A stretch of 15,255 bases of DNA from UBA4823 sp034436035. Its GTDB lineage: Bacteria; Chloroflexota; Anaerolineae; Anaerolineales; UBA4823. The number at the start of each line of letters is the position of its first letter. Within the stretch, counting starts at the first letter, position 1. Shown one piece after another: positions 12,924-15,255 of the stretch. The stretch spans positions 1-15,255 of the forward strand of contig DAOTVW010000262.1 of assembly GCA_034436035.1 (NCBI GenBank), read 5' to 3'. The notes beneath the pieces were generated by a model. It saw only the letters and a list, made by a program, of their open reading frames with translations, was not told where the DNA came from and searched no databases. The translations under genes were made by a program, and so were the position numbers.

Positions 12924-14825
12924 ATGGCAGGGCCGATACCTACTTATCAGGGACAACAGATACAGCCGCAAAGTTATCAACCACCTTCTGTATGGCATAC
13001 CCGCGAAGAAGCCTTTGGTGTAGGAACTGCCCGTGCAGGGGAGGCTCTTGGCAAAACACTTGAGCTTGGCGGCAATGAACTTATGCAGCATGCCATTCAA
13101 TGGCAGCAAAAGCTTGATACCACTAATGTTATCGATGCCCATACTGCCCTCTTAAATGATTTACAGAATGTTCTTTATCATCCTCAGGCGGGATTGATGA
13201 ACAAAGAGGGTAAAAATGCCGCAGGAATATTGCAGCAATATGATCAAATAGCAGCACAGCTTCAGCAGAAATACGCTTCTCAAATGGTTAGTACAAACAT
13301 GCAGGAAGCATTTGCTAGGCTTTCTAGTGAAAGCATGCTCCGAATGCGCGGCCAGATTGCTGCCCATGAAGCACGTCAAGTGCAAGCTGGCAATGAACGC
13401 AGCATTGATTTAAATGTTAAATCAGCCACTGAATCAATGCCGCTTTCTGCATTTATCGATCATGTTACAAATAATATTGTACCAGCCATGAAGCAAATAG
13501 GTTATAAAGGATATTCTCCAGAAGATATTGATACCATTGGCAAAGATTTAATCAGCAGCCGTGCCGCTGCTGATATAAAGGCATTAATTGACACTGGAGA
13601 TGTTAATAATCTACAACAAGCAAATGTTATGCTGCAACAATATAAAGACCATATGAAGCCGACAGACTATGCCAGTATTTCTGCTCATTTGACAAAACAG
13701 ACAACAAAGATAAATGATTATTTAACAGCCGATAACATTGTCAAGGCGGCGATGCGGCAGGATGGAACGGTCGACCGTAGTTTAGCGTATAAACTGCTTG
13801 AAAAACAGTATGGGCCGGGAGCAACGAAAACACTGCCAGGCGTTTCTTGGCAAAACATAAAATCAACAGCGGAAAAATTTCTTGGCCAGCCTTATGTATG
13901 GGGAGGCGCAGATCCAAAGACAGGATTTGATTGTTCAGGCTTCACGCAATATGTTTATCATCAAAACGGGATTGAACTTCCTCGGCTAGCTAATGAACAG
14001 TTTACGTTTTTGCATGATCAAGGCAGGACATTTACTGAACCATGGTTATTGAAGCCAGGAGATTTAGTATTCATTAATACCCATACATCACAAGAAAACG
14101 ATGCTGATAATCCTTATCATATTACTCACGTTGGGATTTATGCTGGTGATAATAAATTATTGCAATCGGGCACAAATGGTGTAGGCTATGTAGATTTAGG
14201 CGATTTTAAAGATGTTGTAGCATTCGGCAGGCCAGCAGGCGAAGAAGTAGTTTCTACTTTTAACGAAGGAAGAATGGAAGCAGTCAAGAAAATAGTCGAT
14301 GCCAAGATTGAAGATATTAACCGGATAAAGAAAGACCAAGACCAGCAATACAAATTCGAGATAGGCAGACAAATAAATCAAGCCGCAACATATGAAGATG
14401 CATTGAAAATAATCAATGATTCAGATCTTCCATTAAACACGAAACGGACATTTACTAATTATGCCAAAGCTCATTTTAATGCTTTAAAGCCTGAAGCAAC
14501 AGCAGAACAAGCATTCTGGGCACACTATGCGAAAAACGGATTTTATCATGATTATGGTTTAATGCAGGAATTCTGGAATAAGCAAGCAAATGGCGAAGAT
14601 ATTGAAGAAAAAGAACAAGAGAAATATAATGCTGCGTCGTGGCGGCTGAATATGTATTGGCAACAAGCGACTGGCGGTGCATATCAGCCAGGGCAAAAGA
14701 CTGAAAATGAGCGGCGAGCCGATGAGTTATTTGCCCGAATAAAAGCCGAACATCCCGATGCGACTGATGATGAAATCTTCGCTTACCTTGCTCAAACTCT
14801 CGGCTATGGGAAGGAGCAAAAATAA
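12924..14825 (+). CDS. Internal virion protein with an NlpC/P60 peptidoglycan hydrolase domain
   Basis: The 633-residue product has about 305 residues of helical, Gln/Ala-rich sequence, then an NlpC/P60 domain (about 308-435), then about 200 more helical residues. The NlpC/P60 core shows AEKFLGQPYVWGG before the catalytic Cys337 (D-C-S-G-F) and the catalytic His402 (ITHVGIYAGD). Such enzymes cleave peptide links in peptidoglycan. The position after the gp14-like gene corresponds to the large ejected proteins of T7 (gp15, gp16), where gp16 carries a transglycosylase. Here a peptidase would open the wall during DNA entry. AGGTGA (12912-12917) is the ribosome site. The stop overlaps the next ATG by one base. 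Confidence 0.9.
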   Translation: MAGPIPTYQGQQIQPQSYQPPSVWHTREEAFGVGTARAGEALGKTLELGGNELMQHAIQWQQKLDTTNVIDAHTALLNDLQNVLYHPQAGLMNKEGKNAAGILQQYDQIAAQLQQKYASQMVSTNMQEAFARLSSESMLRMRGQIAAHEARQVQAGNERSIDLNVKSATESMPLSAFIDHVTNNIVPAMKQIGYKGYSPEDIDTIGKDLISSRAAADIKALIDTGDVNNLQQANVMLQQYKDHMKPTDYASISAHLTKQTTKINDYLTADNIVKAAMRQDGTVDRSLAYKLLEKQYGPGATKTLPGVSWQNIKSTAEKFLGQPYVWGGADPKTGFDCSGFTQYVYHQNGIELPRLANEQFTFLHDQGRTFTEPWLLKPGDLVFINTHTSQENDADNPYHITHVGIYAGDNKLLQSGTNGVGYVDLGDFKDVVAFGRPAGEEVVSTFNEGRMEAVKKIVDAKIEDINRIKKDQDQQYKFEIGRQINQAATYEDALKIINDSDLPLNTKRTFTNYAKAHFNALKPEATAEQAFWAHYAKNGFYHDYGLMQEFWNKQANGEDIEEKEQEKYNAASWRLNMYWQQATGGAYQPGQKTENERRADELFARIKAEHPDATDDEIFAYLAQTLGYGKEQK

Positions 14826-15255
14826 TGCCGCTTACAGATGAATCTATTCAGGCATTGGTAAATGGTTTTGGGCAATGGAAACAACAGCAAGAAGCCCAAT
14901 CATCTTCGCAGACTTCGGAACAGAAACCTGCTCTTTCATGGCCAGAAGCACTTAGTACGCTTATTCCCATAGCATTACGGCCGCATGAAGTTATTCAGCA
15001 AAAAGTTAGCCAATGGTGGGAAGGAGCAAAAGCTGGCATTCAGGAAATGGGCAGGGCAGCCCAGCAGATGCCAGAAATGAGCAGTGCGGAGATACCTGGC
15101 GGGCCTATATTAAGTCCAGAAGATCAGCAGGCATTGGAATATAATCAACAGGCAACTTCGAATTTCCTTAATGAAACTATTAAGCCTGCAGCTTACGCAC
15201 TTAGTTTGTTGCCCGGCGCAGGTGCTGTTGCACTCCCCTTTGTTGCTTCTGATAT
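14825..15255 (+). CDS. Probable large internal virion protein (3' truncated)
   Basis: The frame opens at ATG 14825, which shares one base with the upstream TAA, and stays open to the window end (143 codons). AAGGAG at 14811-14816 lies eight bases before it. The N-terminus is Gln/Glu/Ser-rich and helical. A stretch YALSLLPGAGAVALPFVAS near the truncation looks like a hydrophobic or membrane-active helix, as in large ejected proteins. By position it would be gp16-like, but the sequence alone does not prove this. Confidence 0.7.
   Translation, partial: MPLTDESIQALVNGFGQWKQQQEAQSSSQTSEQKPALSWPEALSTLIPIALRPHEVIQQKVSQWWEGAKAGIQEMGRAAQQMPEMSSAEIPGGPILSPEDQQALEYNQQATSNFLNETIKPAAYALSLLPGAGAVALPFVASD

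Overview
The window is one contiguous structural module of a podovirus-type tailed phage or prophage. Every gene lies on the + strand and most junctions are short or overlapping. The order is DNA-packaging region, large terminase, portal, small connector-region genes, scaffold, major capsid protein, capsid cement protein, tail-tube adaptor, nozzle, and ejected internal virion proteins. The head genes (Head-tail_con portal, Bbp19-like protein, Bbp16-like cement protein) resemble Bordetella phage BPP-1 and relatives. The tail and ejection genes (gp11-, gp12-, gp13- and gp14-like) follow the T7 order. No integrase, lysis, tail-fibre or replication gene is visible, so lysogeny versus lytic life cannot be decided here. 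Very strong AAAGGAGG-type ribosome sites and use of GTG and TTG starts suggest a Bacillota host, possibly a Negativicute. That host call is a guess from style and not from a marker gene.

Layout. Bases 1-81 hold the 3' end of an unidentified gene. Bases 82-202 hold an array of TGTACA palindromes and a leader element. Bases 203-1118 encode a winged-helix-like DNA-binding protein with DNA repeats at both ends of its gene, then a small beta-rich protein. Bases 1163-2602 encode the terminase large subunit and 2608-2898 a small Pro-rich protein. Bases 2904-4646 encode the portal, followed by five small genes (4636-5842), two of them under 60 codons and easily missed. Bases 5874-8174 encode scaffold, capsid and cement protein, and 8196-8462 a small HeH-like protein. 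A hairpin pair at 8464-8528 precedes the tail-tube adaptor. Bases 9207-11846 encode the nozzle. From 11833 to the window end lie a GNAT-like protein, a gp14-like protein, a large internal protein carrying an NlpC/P60 peptidase, and the start of a further large protein.

How it works together (inference from families). The terminase pumps DNA through the portal into a shell built on the scaffold and stabilised by the cement protein. The adaptor and nozzle close the portal and form the short tail. The internal proteins are ejected on infection, with the NlpC/P60 domain opening peptidoglycan locally.

The most interesting non-coding structure is a set of short repeats concentrated at gene junctions: a leader shared by three successive genes, iteron-like 15-bp repeats at both ends of the DNA-binding gene, a five-copy 16-bp tandem array, a 14-bp tandem repeat that makes a ribosome site, and a hairpin pair that covers another ribosome site.
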